The position numbers and the translations under genes are program-made. A stretch of 64,000 nucleotides of DNA from Nocardia neocaledoniensis. Its GTDB lineage: Bacteria; Actinomycetota; Actinomycetes; Mycobacteriales; Mycobacteriaceae. The stretch spans positions 62,001-126,000 of the forward strand of contig NZ_QGTL01000011.1 of the NCBI RefSeq assembly GCF_003182135.1, given 5' to 3'. Shown piece after piece: positions 1 to 7,968 of this stretch. Positions within the stretch are counted from its first letter, which is position 1, and the number at the start of each line of letters is the position of its first letter. Below the pieces are notes generated by a model. It searched no databases, was not told where the DNA came from, and worked only from the letters and a program-made list of their open reading frames with translations.

Positions 1-1
1 C

Positions 2-781
2 GCCTTCGAACCGCTCCGGCTGGCCGAGCAGGCGCGCATCGGGATGGTCGGCTACTCCGGCGGTGCGGTGGCGACAGGACATGCGGCGGAAATGAAGCGG
101 GACTATGCGCCGGAGTTGAACATCGTCGGCGCGGCCGAGGGTGGCGTCGCGGCAGACCTCGCCGCGGTGGTCAACCAGAACAGCGGCCAGCTGGGGGCGG
201 GTGTCATCATGGCCGCCATTCTCGGAGTCGGCCGGGAGTATCCAGAGTTCGGTGACTTCCTTCGTCGCGATCTCGATCCGCTCGGGCAAGGTTTGTCCCA
301 GGTGAAGAGCGGGCTGTGTGTGGCATTGCAGGCCTCGGTGTTTCCGTTCCTGAATATCAAGGGACTGATTCGCGGCGACGGCGATCCGCTGCAGCACCCG
401 GTCGTTCGCAACGTGTTGAACGAGATCCGGATGGGTAAGCAGGTGCCGGATATGCCGATGTTCATCTGGCAGGCCAACCCCGACGAACTCATTCCGGTCG
501 GTCAGGTCAACACCTTGGTAGACACCTACTGCGCCGACCCGCGAGCGCAAGTCCAGTACACGCGTGAGCACCTCGGCGAACACATCGCCACCGCGGTCTC
601 CGGCCTGCCCACCGCCATGCTCTGGCTGCGGGACCGGCTCGAAGGCATTCCCGCGGCCGCCGGATGCAGCACCTTCGACGCAGGGTTCATGGCTCTGAAC
701 CCCGAGGGGTTTGCGTTGCTGTCCTCGGTCTTCGGCGAGACTGTCGCTTCGTTCTTCGGTAAAGCGATCGGAACGAAGTAG
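2..781 (+). CDS. Secretory lipase (LIP family), 5' end cut by window
   Basis: The frame is open from base 2 with no start in view, so about a third of the protein, including any signal peptide, lies upstream. The visible 259 residues carry the nucleophile elbow G-Y-S-G-G (residues 17-21), an Asp in the context P-D-E-L-I-P and a His in G-E-H-I near the C-terminus, which together make an alpha/beta-hydrolase Ser-Asp-His triad. The arrangement fits the secreted triacylglycerol lipase family PF03583, usually around 400 residues and common in Nocardia and mycobacteria. It probably acts outside the cell on host or environmental lipids. The exact substrate cannot be told. Confidence 0.85.
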   Translation, partial: AFEPLRLAEQARIGMVGYSGGAVATGHAAEMKRDYAPELNIVGAAEGGVAADLAAVVNQNSGQLGAGVIMAAILGVGREYPEFGDFLRRDLDPLGQGLSQVKSGLCVALQASVFPFLNIKGLIRGDGDPLQHPVVRNVLNEIRMGKQVPDMPMFIWQANPDELIPVGQVNTLVDTYCADPRAQVQYTREHLGEHIATAVSGLPTAMLWLRDRLEGIPAAAGCSTFDAGFMALNPEGFALLSSVFGETVASFFGKAIGTK

Positions 782-886
782 GCGAAATCTCGACTGGTCA
801 CCCGGCGCTGCGGTGGTCGATGTAGATAGTCAGTTCAGCCGGTTGGATTCGCGTACATTCCAACCAAGACAAAGGATTTCGGCACA

Positions 887-2083
887 ATGCACTTGCCTGA
901 CCGGTCGATCGACCGCGTTTCGATGTCGATCGATTACCGTTTTCGGTCGGTCGCCGACAAGTTCTTCCGGTATTTCGAGAGATCAGCCGGGACTGGTGGA
1001 GCGTTGGCGATACGACTACACGGCGAACCGGTACTCGACATCTGGGCGGGCTGGGCCGAGAAGGGACGTCCCTGGACCGCAGACACTCTCGCGCTGTCGT
1101 ACTCGACCGGCAAAGGCGTAGTCGCCACGATCGCCAACCGCCTGATCGACCGAGGCGTTCTCGACCTCGACAGTCCGGTCGCGCACTATTGGCCCGAATT
1201 CGCGGCGGAGGGAAAGGCGGAAATTACTGTCGGCCACCTCTTGGCCCACCGGGCGGGGCTGCAAGGCATCCGACGGCTGGGCCTCGAGCCAGACGAGTTG
1301 CTCGATCACGACCGGCTCGCGAACGCCCTTGCCGCCTCCCGTCCAGATCGAATGCGCTACAAGGCGTCCGGCTATCACGGACTCACCTTCGGCACACTGG
1401 TCGCCGAGATCGCACAGCGCGCTTCCGGCCGAAGCCTCGCCGAGCTGATCAGGACCGAACTCGCCGAACCACTGGGTGAGTCCGACTTCTATTTCGGTGT
1501 CCCCAAGTCCCAGCGCAGCCGCGTCGCGCCTGTGCCGCCGGGTCTGCACATCGCCAGAGTCCCGGTCGATACCCTGGCCGGCCCGCTGGTCCGCTGGCCG
1601 ATCGCGCGGACCCCTCTGAGTGCGATGTACACGGGCTGGATCGAGTCGACCACCGGCGAACATGCCTACGACATCGTCATGCCGAGCTGGAACGGCGTCT
1701 TCTCGGCGCGGTCACTGGCCACGATGTACAGCGCGATCGCCGGCGGCGGTCAGGTTCGCGGGCGACGCCTGTTCACCCACGAGACCAACCGGTTGATCGT
1801 AGATATGCCCGCCAACAGCAACTGGGACTACGTCCTCGGGGCTGGGCCGCACTGGTCGCGTGGCTATCACCGCGGCGTGGTCGGTGCCCGGATCAGCCGC
1901 CGAGCAGTGGGGCACTTCGGATTCGGTGGGTCCGGCGGCGTCGCGATTCCAGACCTTGGGTTGTCGATCGGATTCGTCACCAATCAGCTCGGAAACGCCG
2001 CGATGTCGGTTGCCGACTCCCGTCTACCGAGGCTGGCTCTGCTCGCTGCTCGGGCGGCTCAGGTCGGGCTGCTCGGGCGGTGA
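887..2083 (+). CDS. Serine hydrolase, class C beta-lactamase/EstB-type family
   Basis: The 398-residue protein has the S-x-x-K motif of the beta-lactamase/penicillin-binding fold (S-T-G-K at residues 73-76), a downstream Y-x-G stretch (G-Y-H-G) and a C-terminal H-F-G-F-G-G box that replaces the KTG triad. This combination is typical of EstB-like esterases and of the LACTB/Rv1923-type proteins of mycobacteria rather than true beta-lactamases. There is no signal peptide, so it is likely cytoplasmic. The ATG at 887 is preferred because AAAGGA lies nine bases upstream; an in-frame ATG at 923 is the alternative. It is probably transcribed on its own after the lipase. Confidence 0.85.
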   Translation: MHLPDRSIDRVSMSIDYRFRSVADKFFRYFERSAGTGGALAIRLHGEPVLDIWAGWAEKGRPWTADTLALSYSTGKGVVATIANRLIDRGVLDLDSPVAHYWPEFAAEGKAEITVGHLLAHRAGLQGIRRLGLEPDELLDHDRLANALAASRPDRMRYKASGYHGLTFGTLVAEIAQRASGRSLAELIRTELAEPLGESDFYFGVPKSQRSRVAPVPPGLHIARVPVDTLAGPLVRWPIARTPLSAMYTGWIESTTGEHAYDIVMPSWNGVFSARSLATMYSAIAGGGQVRGRRLFTHETNRLIVDMPANSNWDYVLGAGPHWSRGYHRGVVGARISRRAVGHFGFGGSGGVAIPDLGLSIGFVTNQLGNAAMSVADSRLPRLALLAARAAQVGLLGR

Positions 2084-2732
2084 GTACCTCGAGACATTTT
2101 CAGGCTCGAGCCTTGTCGGGATCTTCTGGGTGACTCAAGCCGCCTGCTCCGCTGGAAATGGACAGAACCTGGTCATCGTTGCGTTCGACGAGCAGCGCAA
2201 TGAAGTCCCGGTCTGGGGCGTAGGCAATGACGCGGACATACCCGCCACCGTCGACTTCGCGTGCCGATCTCGGCAGTTTGGCACCAGCCGCGACGACCTT
2301 CCTGGCAGTGGACCGCTGCCGAGGCTGGTCGGAACGGGGTGCTCGCCTTCGCGACCACCATTGAGGTGGGTTCGTTCCGGCCTGACCAACGGGGGGCAAC
2401 ACACACGCCGTTCGAACGGCCGACGATGAGCGAACGTGCGGAACCAGCTGAGCGGACCCGCTCGCACCGCATCCGGCCGGTGGTCGAGCGTGACCCCGAC
2501 GAACCGCACCGCGCGGCGATGCCGCTCGAGCTGCGCTTCGATCTGAGCTTCGGTGTCGCCAGCTCGATGGCACAACGCGGTCTGCTGGTGGCGACCGGCC
2601 GGACCGGTTCGACTTTCACGAGGACGAACAGGTGACCCGGCGCACGAGCGGCTAGCGTCGGGCACGAGGGGCCCCGCCGTCGGGTCAGGTGAACTCGGCG
2701 CGCCAGATAGTCGCCGCGCGGCGGACCGGTCC
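2084..2732. other. Gene-poor, probably degenerate stretch
   Basis: No reading frame here looks like a complete protein, although several are open on both strands because of the high GC content. On the minus strand, about 2100-2300, one frame ends in a stretch with the rhythm of a glyoxalase/VOC C-terminus (Y-V-R-V-I-A-Y-A-P-D-R-D), but there is no believable N-terminal part. The stretch adjoins a truncated kinase gene and other broken genes, so decay is the simplest reading. Confidence 0.35.
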
Positions 2733-2897
2733 TCACGCGAAGCCACCGAACTCTTCGTTGGGCAGCGGGTTCCAGTCGGTGTCGTAGTAGACGGCGTCGA
2801 GGTGGGTCAGCGGGAGTTCGTGGTGGGCGGCGAGCTGGTTGGCGAGGTGTGTCTTGCCGCTGCCGCCGCAACCGATGATCACGATTGGCTGGTCCAC
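2733..2897 (-). pseudogene. Truncated FlaR-like P-loop kinase
   Basis: Starting at a GTG, the frame encodes a short N-terminal piece with a clear Walker A (G-C-G-G-S-G-K-T-H-L) followed by L-T-H-L-D-A-V-Y-Y-D-T-D-W-N-P and E-E-F. This is the N-terminal signature of the small adenylate-kinase-like DNA topology modulation (FlaR) proteins, usually about 170-190 residues. A TGA ends it after 54 residues, just past the E-E-F motif, and I could not find the rest in another frame. It is therefore most likely a 3'-deleted remnant. It lies inside a region with other broken genes. Confidence 0.6.
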
Positions 2898-2959
2898 GCC
2901 CGGCCACGTTACCGGCCCCGACCCCAGCGGTCGGAGAGGGCTTCTAAATGGTGTTGCAT

Positions 2960-2977
2960 CCTGTACCTGGGTACAGG
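2960..2977 (+). promoter_or_regulatory. MerR-type operator within a promoter
   Basis: CCTGTACC-TG-GGTACAGG is a perfect 8+8 palindrome. It sits between a -35-like TTGCAT (2954-2959) and a -10-like TACCGT (2980-2985), giving the long 20-base spacer typical of promoters that MerR regulators twist open. The -10 box lies six bases before the ATG at 2992, so the transcript would be leaderless. No merR gene is present in the window. Confidence 0.6.
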
Positions 2978-2991
2978 CTTACCGTCGAAGC

Positions 2992-3177
2992 ATGACGATT
3001 TCACCTGGCCCCGAGGGGTGGGTACGCGGTGCCTGCACCCTGCCCACGGCGCAGCAGCCGATCCGTATCGCCGGGCGATTTCGTCTTCTCGGGCCAGGTG
3101 GGATCCAGAAGTGGATCTGCGGCGCGGTGGCGTCCGTGAGCAGGCGTGTCGATATCCGGGAATCCCGTTCGACCTAG
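2992..3177 (+). pseudogene. Broken MerR-regulon ORF (WV..ACTLPT-type N-terminus)
   Basis: The ATG follows the MerR-type promoter at leaderless spacing. The first 25 codons read like the start of a small actinobacterial protein family often found beside MerR regulators, with W-V-x-x-A-C-T-L-P-T-A near the N-terminus. After residue 28 the frame loses that resemblance and stops at 61 residues, where the family normally has about 100 or more and a C-C-x-F-F segment. A frameshift or deletion is likely. The family assignment rests on my memory of the motif, so the call is moderate. The promoter looks intact although the gene does not. Confidence 0.4.
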
Positions 3178-3231
3178 GAATGAGTAGGCCTCGAAAAGAG
3201 ACCTGACCAACCATTCGAGCGAGGTAAACAC

Positions 3232-3648
3232 ATGACTGGCAACGATCTCGATGTCCTGCTCGGCTCCTGGGAACTGACCGGGCGCTCGCACCGGTCGGAT
3301 CAGGACGACATCAGCGGGGTGCTCACCGCCACCCGTGTTCTCGACGGCGGCCTCTTGCAGCTCGACGGCAGCATGCGGGTGGGAGACACAGAAATCCGCA
3401 GCCTGGAATTGATCTGGCCGGACGAGCCCTCCGGCGGTTTCGCCGCGCACGTGTACTCCGGCTCCGGTGTGCCGCTGGACTATCGATGGAGCCGTCAGGG
3501 AGACACGCTCGTCCACGCCGGTCTCGGCATGACCTACACCGGCACCATCAGTGCCGACGGTGCCACGATCACGGGCACCTGGTTGCCCGACACGGACCGC
3601 CCGGACATGGCCGAGGCGGCCTACGACGCCACGATGCGCCGGGTCTGA
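3232..3648 (+). CDS. DUF1579-like small protein
   Basis: This 138-residue cytoplasmic protein has the pattern W-E-L-T-G-R-S near the start and repeated short beta strands ending in a T-Y-T-G-T-I-S-A-D-G-A-T-I-T-G-T-W segment. That is the look of the DUF1579/lipocalin-like family that folds as a small barrel; its function is unknown. An AG-rich ribosome site (GCGAGG) precedes the ATG. A degraded, internally deleted copy of the same gene lies at about 4430-4556, on the other side of the PaaX-type regulator, so the pair arose by duplication. Confidence 0.75.
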   Translation: MTGNDLDVLLGSWELTGRSHRSDQDDISGVLTATRVLDGGLLQLDGSMRVGDTEIRSLELIWPDEPSGGFAAHVYSGSGVPLDYRWSRQGDTLVHAGLGMTYTGTISADGATITGTWLPDTDRPDMAEAAYDATMRRV

Positions 3649-3667
3649 CCGAGCCGTCGCGGTGTCG

Positions 3668-4399
3668 TCACGGCACGTGAGCCGTGGCGAAGGTGGTGAA
3701 TTCGGTGCGGAAGGCGCGGTAGGCGTGGCGGAGGTCGGCGCCGGGCCAGGGTTCGGGCAGGAATTCCGGGGGGAGGATCGGGTCGTGCAGGATGTGGCGG
3801 ACCACCGCTGCCGCGACCTCGAGGCGGTCGCGCATCGTGTCGGCGGTGTCGAGGGCGGCCAGGAGCTTTGTCGCGGTGTCGGCCCAGTCGGCGGGGTGGA
3901 ACAGGCGGGTGGCGAGTTCGGCTGGGTCGTCGGGGCGGCCGCTCACGTAGGTCAGCCGGTGGGCCGCGGTGATCCGGGCGGCGGTGCCCAGGTTGTCCGG
4001 GCGACCCCAGACGCCCTCGCGGAGCTCGCCGAACTTGTTGGCCTGCAATGATTCCCGGAGTAGGGTCCGGTCGGCCGCAGCCTCGGCGCCGGTGGTGACG
4101 ATCGCCAGGCGCCAGTCGCCGTCGTAGGGGCGCAGCACCGGATCGAGGGCGAGGTCCTGCAGTTTCTGGCGGTTCAGCAGTCGCGGGGTGAGCCGGTAGG
4201 TCGCGTCGTCACGTTCGAGGTCGCCGGCCGACACCATGCGGGTCAGGGCCGCGCGCACCGTCGAGTCCTGCAGGCCGAGTTCGGTCGCCAGATGCACGAT
4301 CGCCGCCGCGGGCGCCTGCGCCGGATGCGCGCCCAGCAGCACGCTCAGGATCGCCGATCGCGCCGTGAGCCTGCGCAGCGGCAGCGAGTTCCGCACCAT
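3668..4399 (-). CDS. PaaX-family transcriptional regulator
   Basis: The protein of 243 residues has an N-terminal winged helix that includes L-T-A-R-S-A-I-L-S-V-L-L-G, S-T-V-R-A-A-L-T-R-M-V-S-A-G-D and R-Y-L-T-P-R. A C-terminal domain follows with the W-R-L-A-I-V and G-V-W-G-R-P-D-N stretches of PaaX regulators. PaaX proteins repress phenylacetate catabolism and release DNA on binding phenylacetyl-CoA, but this subfamily is broad and no paa genes are nearby. I chose the ATG at 4399 because the family begins with this motif. The longer frame to 4519 runs through the degraded DUF1579 copy and has no supporting signal. Confidence 0.8.
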   Translation of the reverse strand: MVRNSLPLRRLTARSAILSVLLGAHPAQAPAAAIVHLATELGLQDSTVRAALTRMVSAGDLERDDATYRLTPRLLNRQKLQDLALDPVLRPYDGDWRLAIVTTGAEAAADRTLLRESLQANKFGELREGVWGRPDNLGTAARITAAHRLTYVSGRPDDPAELATRLFHPADWADTATKLLAALDTADTMRDRLEVAAAVVRHILHDPILPPEFLPEPWPGADLRHAYRAFRTEFTTFATAHVP

Positions 4400-4429
4400 C
4401 GCTCGATGGTAGCCAGTCGGCGAAGCGTA

Positions 4430-4556
4430 TCTGCCAACGATCTCGATCGGCCTGACCATGACGACGCCAGCGGGGTTCTCACGGGTGCACCTGGTGCCCG
4501 AGCCGGACCGCGCGGACACGGCCGAGGCGACCTACGACGCCCCCGTGCGCCGGGTC
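4430..4556 (+). pseudogene. Degraded second copy of the DUF1579-like gene
   Basis: The bases from about 4430 match the start of the gene at 3232 (GCCAACGATCTCGAT against GGCAACGATCTCGAT). The AGCGGGGT-CTCAC segment follows. From 4481 the copy jumps to the gene's last 75 bases (TGGTGCCCGA...GCCGAGGCGACCTACGACGC...GCGCCGGGTC). Roughly 270 bases of the middle are missing and the frame is broken. Its right end overlaps the 3' end of the membrane-protein gene on the other strand, so that gene's last codons are read out of this remnant. Confidence 0.75.
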
Positions 4557-5554
4557 CGTCCACGCAGCCACAGGTAACCGACGAGCACGGCGGCGAGAAC
4601 GAGGAAGTGGAACACGATGTCGTCGGTCCGTCCACCATTGGCGACGAGGAACAGGCCGAACAGCCACAGGGCCAGCACGGCGCCGAGGCAGCCGTCGAGG
4701 CGATGTCGCCCACTCCAACCAGGGCGCGCCACCCAGCGGCGCAGAATCGTGGCGAGGGCCGCGGCGAATAGCAGTGCGGCCAGCGTCCACACCACGAACG
4801 GTGCCGGGGTGCCGATGAAGGCGACCAGGTACAGCATCAGCCACGCCAGTCCCGCACCGAAACCGATCCAGCCGACGGTCGCGGGTCCGGGGCATCGCTT
4901 CGTCGATGTGGTGGCCCACGGTCGGCGGCACCTGCCCGCCGACCACACCAAGAGGATCGCCGCCGCGACACCGCCGATGATCTGCGCCGCGGACAGGCGG
5001 AAATCGGACCGAACGAGCGAGATGAACACGAACACGGCGAACCCGAGGGCGAACACACCCGCGAAGACGTTCAGCATCGACCGCGACAGCCAGGCGGTGT
5101 GTCGCTGGGCGGGAAAGATCAGGTGCGTCAACACGATCGGGATGACGATGCTCCACACCGCGTGGTATCCGGTGACCACGACCGCCCACAGCCAGTTCAC
5201 TTCGAAGGCCCGCCCGTAGACGGTTTCGCCGTCCATGCCTCGCGGATTGAAGATCGTCTGTAGTCCGAGCCCTTCCTCGAGGACGGCGAAGGCGACGGCG
5301 AGCAACAACAGCCCCCACCCGTTGAGGCCCCGGCGATGCACTGTTTCGCGGATCAGCAGTGCGCCTGCGCCGTAGAAGCAGAGGATGGCGACGGCTCGCA
5401 GCGGTTGGGTGAGATAGCTGAATCGAAAGGCCGCCCCGACGATCTCGCCGATCAGGGGTGACAGCACGAACAACACAGAGACCGCCAGCGCGGTCGTGGA
5501 AGAGCGCTGAGAACGCGCGAGCCGGCCTGTGCAGCGGCCACTACGTTGCACCAT
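4532..5554 (-). CDS. Polytopic membrane protein of unknown function
   Basis: The 340-residue product has about eight to nine hydrophobic segments spread over its full length, for example L-A-V-S-V-L-F-V-L and A-V-L-A-L-W-L-F-G-L-F-L. A conserved-looking acidic E-E-G-L-G sits in the second or third helix. I do not recognise a family with confidence; the E-E pair inside a membrane helix recalls CPBP-type intramembrane proteins but the rest of that signature is missing. AAAGGGAG precedes the ATG. The start overlaps the end of the tetR gene by 14 bases, so the two are probably one transcript. The last codons derive from the DUF1579 remnant, so the native C-terminus may have been replaced. Confidence 0.65.
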   Translation of the reverse strand: MVQRSGRCTGRLARSQRSSTTALAVSVLFVLSPLIGEIVGAAFRFSYLTQPLRAVAILCFYGAGALLIRETVHRRGLNGWGLLLLAVAFAVLEEGLGLQTIFNPRGMDGETVYGRAFEVNWLWAVVVTGYHAVWSIVIPIVLTHLIFPAQRHTAWLSRSMLNVFAGVFALGFAVFVFISLVRSDFRLSAAQIIGGVAAAILLVWSAGRCRRPWATTSTKRCPGPATVGWIGFGAGLAWLMLYLVAFIGTPAPFVVWTLAALLFAAALATILRRWVARPGWSGRHRLDGCLGAVLALWLFGLFLVANGGRTDDIVFHFLVLAAVLVGYLWLRGRTRRTGAS

Positions 5555-6164
5555 GATCGGCTCCCTTTACTGTCGTGGCGATGCCGCTGACGAACAGCGA
5601 CGGCCAATCGCGTTCGAACACCGCGCGATCGGCATCGCCGCGATCGCGGATCTCCCGTGGCAGGTCCGTCATCGCGTTCATCAGTACCGAGGCGACGAGC
5701 CGGGCGTCCGTCGGCCGGAACTGGCCGCAGTCCTGTCCTTCGGTGACGAACGAGCGCAATTCCGCCAAGCCCTTGACCCGCTCCGCGTCCTCGGTCACCC
5801 CACCCGCCTGGTCGTGGCGGGTGAACTGCGTCAACACCAGCATGGCAGGCAAGTTGTCGAGGCAGTACGTGGCGAACCGCCGCAGCATCCCTTCCAGGGC
5901 CGAGACGTAGCTGTCGTCGACCTCGACGGGCTGCATCGCTTCGTCGACTCGCTGCTGGATCGTCGCGCGCATCTGGTTGATCAGACCCTGCCGGGACCCG
6001 AAGTGATAGTTGATCAGTCCCGGGCTCACCTGCGCGCGCGCCGCGATCGCGGCGTTCGACGCCTTCGCCAGTCCTACCTCCGCGATCGTCTCGATCGCGG
6101 CATCCACGAGTTGCCGCCGCCGTGCCAGCTCGATGAAGCTGGTCTTCACCTTCGCTGATGCCAT
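5541..6164 (-). CDS. TetR-family transcriptional regulator
   Basis: The 207-residue protein has an N-terminal helix-turn-helix (residues 17-62, ending V-S-P-G-L-I-N-Y-H-F-G-S-R-Q-G-L) and a helical ligand domain. It is divergent from the acyl-CoA dehydrogenase/crotonase pair and upstream of, and overlapping, the membrane-protein gene. It probably represses one or both, perhaps sensing an acyl-CoA as other regulators next to fatty-acid degradation genes do; that is inferred from position only. A 22-base imperfect palindrome lies in the 126-base divergent gap. The frame stays open far upstream, but the helix-turn-helix places the start at 6164. Confidence 0.85.
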   Translation of the reverse strand: MASAKVKTSFIELARRRQLVDAAIETIAEVGLAKASNAAIAARAQVSPGLINYHFGSRQGLINQMRATIQQRVDEAMQPVEVDDSYVSALEGMLRRFATYCLDNLPAMLVLTQFTRHDQAGGVTEDAERVKGLAELRSFVTEGQDCGQFRPTDARLVASVLMNAMTDLPREIRDRGDADRAVFERDWPSLFVSGIATTVKGADHGAT

Positions 6165-6209
6165 AATCAGGATTTTAATCGATGAATCAAATTTTCGACG
6201 CAGACGCGG

Positions 6210-6231
6210 GCATTGCAAAATTTCGTCATGC
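6210..6231. promoter_or_regulatory. Candidate TetR operator
   Basis: GCATTGCAAAATTTCGTCATGC is an imperfect inverted repeat (GCAT..C.AAATTT.G..ATGC, 16 of 22 positions symmetric). It is centred in the AT-richer gap between the divergent tetR and acyl-CoA dehydrogenase genes, where an autoregulatory operator would be expected. Confidence 0.4.
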
Positions 6232-6290
6232 GATTCAAACTTGCAATATCGCGTGAGTGACCCGCGACACGGACTGCCGGAAGGATCAGC

Positions 6291-7922
6291 ATGGCAACCC
6301 ACGAGGTGACGAATCAGGTACCGCCGCTGGTCGACTACGACCCGGCCGACTATCCGGTGGTGCTCGAAGCGCTGCACCGCGCCGACGCCGGCCACGCCCT
6401 CGACGAGTTGCACGAGGTCGGCAGGCTGGCGGGCAGCGCGCGGGCGCAGGAGTGGGGCGACCTCGCCGAGGCGCACCCGCCGGTGCTGAAGACCCATGAT
6501 CGCTACGGTCATCGCGTCGACGAGGTCGTCTACGACCCCAGCTACCACCAGCTGATGACCAAGGCCATCGGCTTCGGCCTGCACGCCGCGCCGTGGGCCG
6601 ACGACCGCCCGGCGCCGCACCTGGTCCGGGCCGCCAAGATGAGCGTCTGGGCGCAGGTGGACGCGGGCCACGGTTGCCCGATGTCGATGACCTACGCGGT
6701 GGTGCCGGCGCTGCGGGCGAACCCCGAACTCGCCGCGCGCTACGAGCCGCTGCTCACCAGCGCGGTCTACGACCCCGAATTGCGGGTGCCCGCAAGCAAG
6801 CTCGGCCTCACGGCGGGCATGTCGATGACCGAGAAGCAAGGCGGCTCCGACGTCCGCGCGAACACCACCACCGCCGTGCCCCAACCCGACGGCTCGTACC
6901 GGATCACCGGCCACAAGTGGTTCACCTCGGCGCCGATGTCGGACTTCTTCCTCGTGCTCGCGCAGGCGCCCGGCGGCCTGTCCTGCTTCTTCGTGCCCAG
7001 GGTGCTCCCCGACGGCACGCGCAACCCGTTCCGTCTGCAGCGGCTGAAGGACAAGCTGGGCAACCACTCCAATGCCAGCAGCGAGGTCGAGTACGACGAC
7101 ACCGCCGGCTGGCTGGTCGGCGACGAGGGCCGGGGCGTGCCGACCATCGTCGAGATGGTGAACCTCACCCGCCTCGACTGCATTCTCGGCAGCGCCGCGG
7201 GCATGCGGGTCGGGGCGACGAACGCGGCCCATCACGCCGCGCACCGCAGTGCCTTCGGCGCGACCCTCATCGACCAGCCGTTGATGCGCAACGTGCTCAC
7301 CGATCTGGCCGTGGAGGCCGAGGCCGCGACGCTGGCCGGACTGTGGCTGGCCGAGCTCACCGACCGCGCGACGGCCGGGGACGAGCACGCCTCGACCCTG
7401 CGCCGGATCTCGCTGGCGGTGACCAAGTACCACGTCTGCAAGCGCGGTCCGATCCACGCCGCGGAGGCACTGGAATGCCTGGGCGGCAACGGGTATGTCG
7501 AGGAGTCGCGGATGCCGCGGCTGTACCGGGAAGCGCCGCTGATGTCGGTGTGGGAGGGCTCGGGCAATGTCGCGGCGCTGGACACCCTGCGCGCCATGGC
7601 CAAGCAGCCCGAGACCCTCGGCGTCTTCCTGGACGAGGTGAAGTCGACGGCGGGCGCCTCGGCCGAGCTCGACGCCGCGATCGCTCGCCTCGAGCGGGAA
7701 TTCGGCGACTTCGAGACCATGCAGTACCGGGCTCGCCGCGTCGTCGGGCTGATGGCGCAGGTGCTGCAGGGTGCGCTGCTGGTCCGCTACGGCCACCCGG
7801 CCGTCGCCGACGGGTACCTGCGGACCCGGCTCGCGGGCGACCGCGGCGACGTCTTCGGCACGCTTCCACTCGGCATCGACACCGCCGCGATCCTCGAACG
7901 ATCCACACCGAAGCTCGCCTGA
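6291..7922 (+). CDS. Acyl-CoA dehydrogenase, AidB-like
   Basis: The protein has 543 residues, longer than ordinary acyl-CoA dehydrogenases (about 380) and matching the AidB branch. Visible landmarks are M-T-E-K-Q-G-G-S-D-V-R-A-N-T (FAD/substrate loop), F-T-S-A-P-M-S-D-F-F and a C-terminal C-L-G-G-N-G-Y-V-E-E-S-R-M-P-R-L-Y-R-E-A-P segment followed by S-V-W-E-G-S-G-N. This is an FAD flavoprotein. Most members probably oxidise branched or unusual acyl-CoAs, while E. coli AidB itself binds DNA during alkylation stress. The GGAAGG ribosome site supports the ATG at 6291. A crotonase follows 46 bases later, which suggests a short catabolic operon. Confidence 0.85.
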   Translation: MATHEVTNQVPPLVDYDPADYPVVLEALHRADAGHALDELHEVGRLAGSARAQEWGDLAEAHPPVLKTHDRYGHRVDEVVYDPSYHQLMTKAIGFGLHAAPWADDRPAPHLVRAAKMSVWAQVDAGHGCPMSMTYAVVPALRANPELAARYEPLLTSAVYDPELRVPASKLGLTAGMSMTEKQGGSDVRANTTTAVPQPDGSYRITGHKWFTSAPMSDFFLVLAQAPGGLSCFFVPRVLPDGTRNPFRLQRLKDKLGNHSNASSEVEYDDTAGWLVGDEGRGVPTIVEMVNLTRLDCILGSAAGMRVGATNAAHHAAHRSAFGATLIDQPLMRNVLTDLAVEAEAATLAGLWLAELTDRATAGDEHASTLRRISLAVTKYHVCKRGPIHAAEALECLGGNGYVEESRMPRLYREAPLMSVWEGSGNVAALDTLRAMAKQPETLGVFLDEVKSTAGASAELDAAIARLEREFGDFETMQYRARRVVGLMAQVLQGALLVRYGHPAVADGYLRTRLAGDRGDVFGTLPLGIDTAAILERSTPKLA

Positions 7923-7968
7923 GCCGGACAAGGAACTCACTCCCCGTCTGATCCGAAGGAGCCACATC

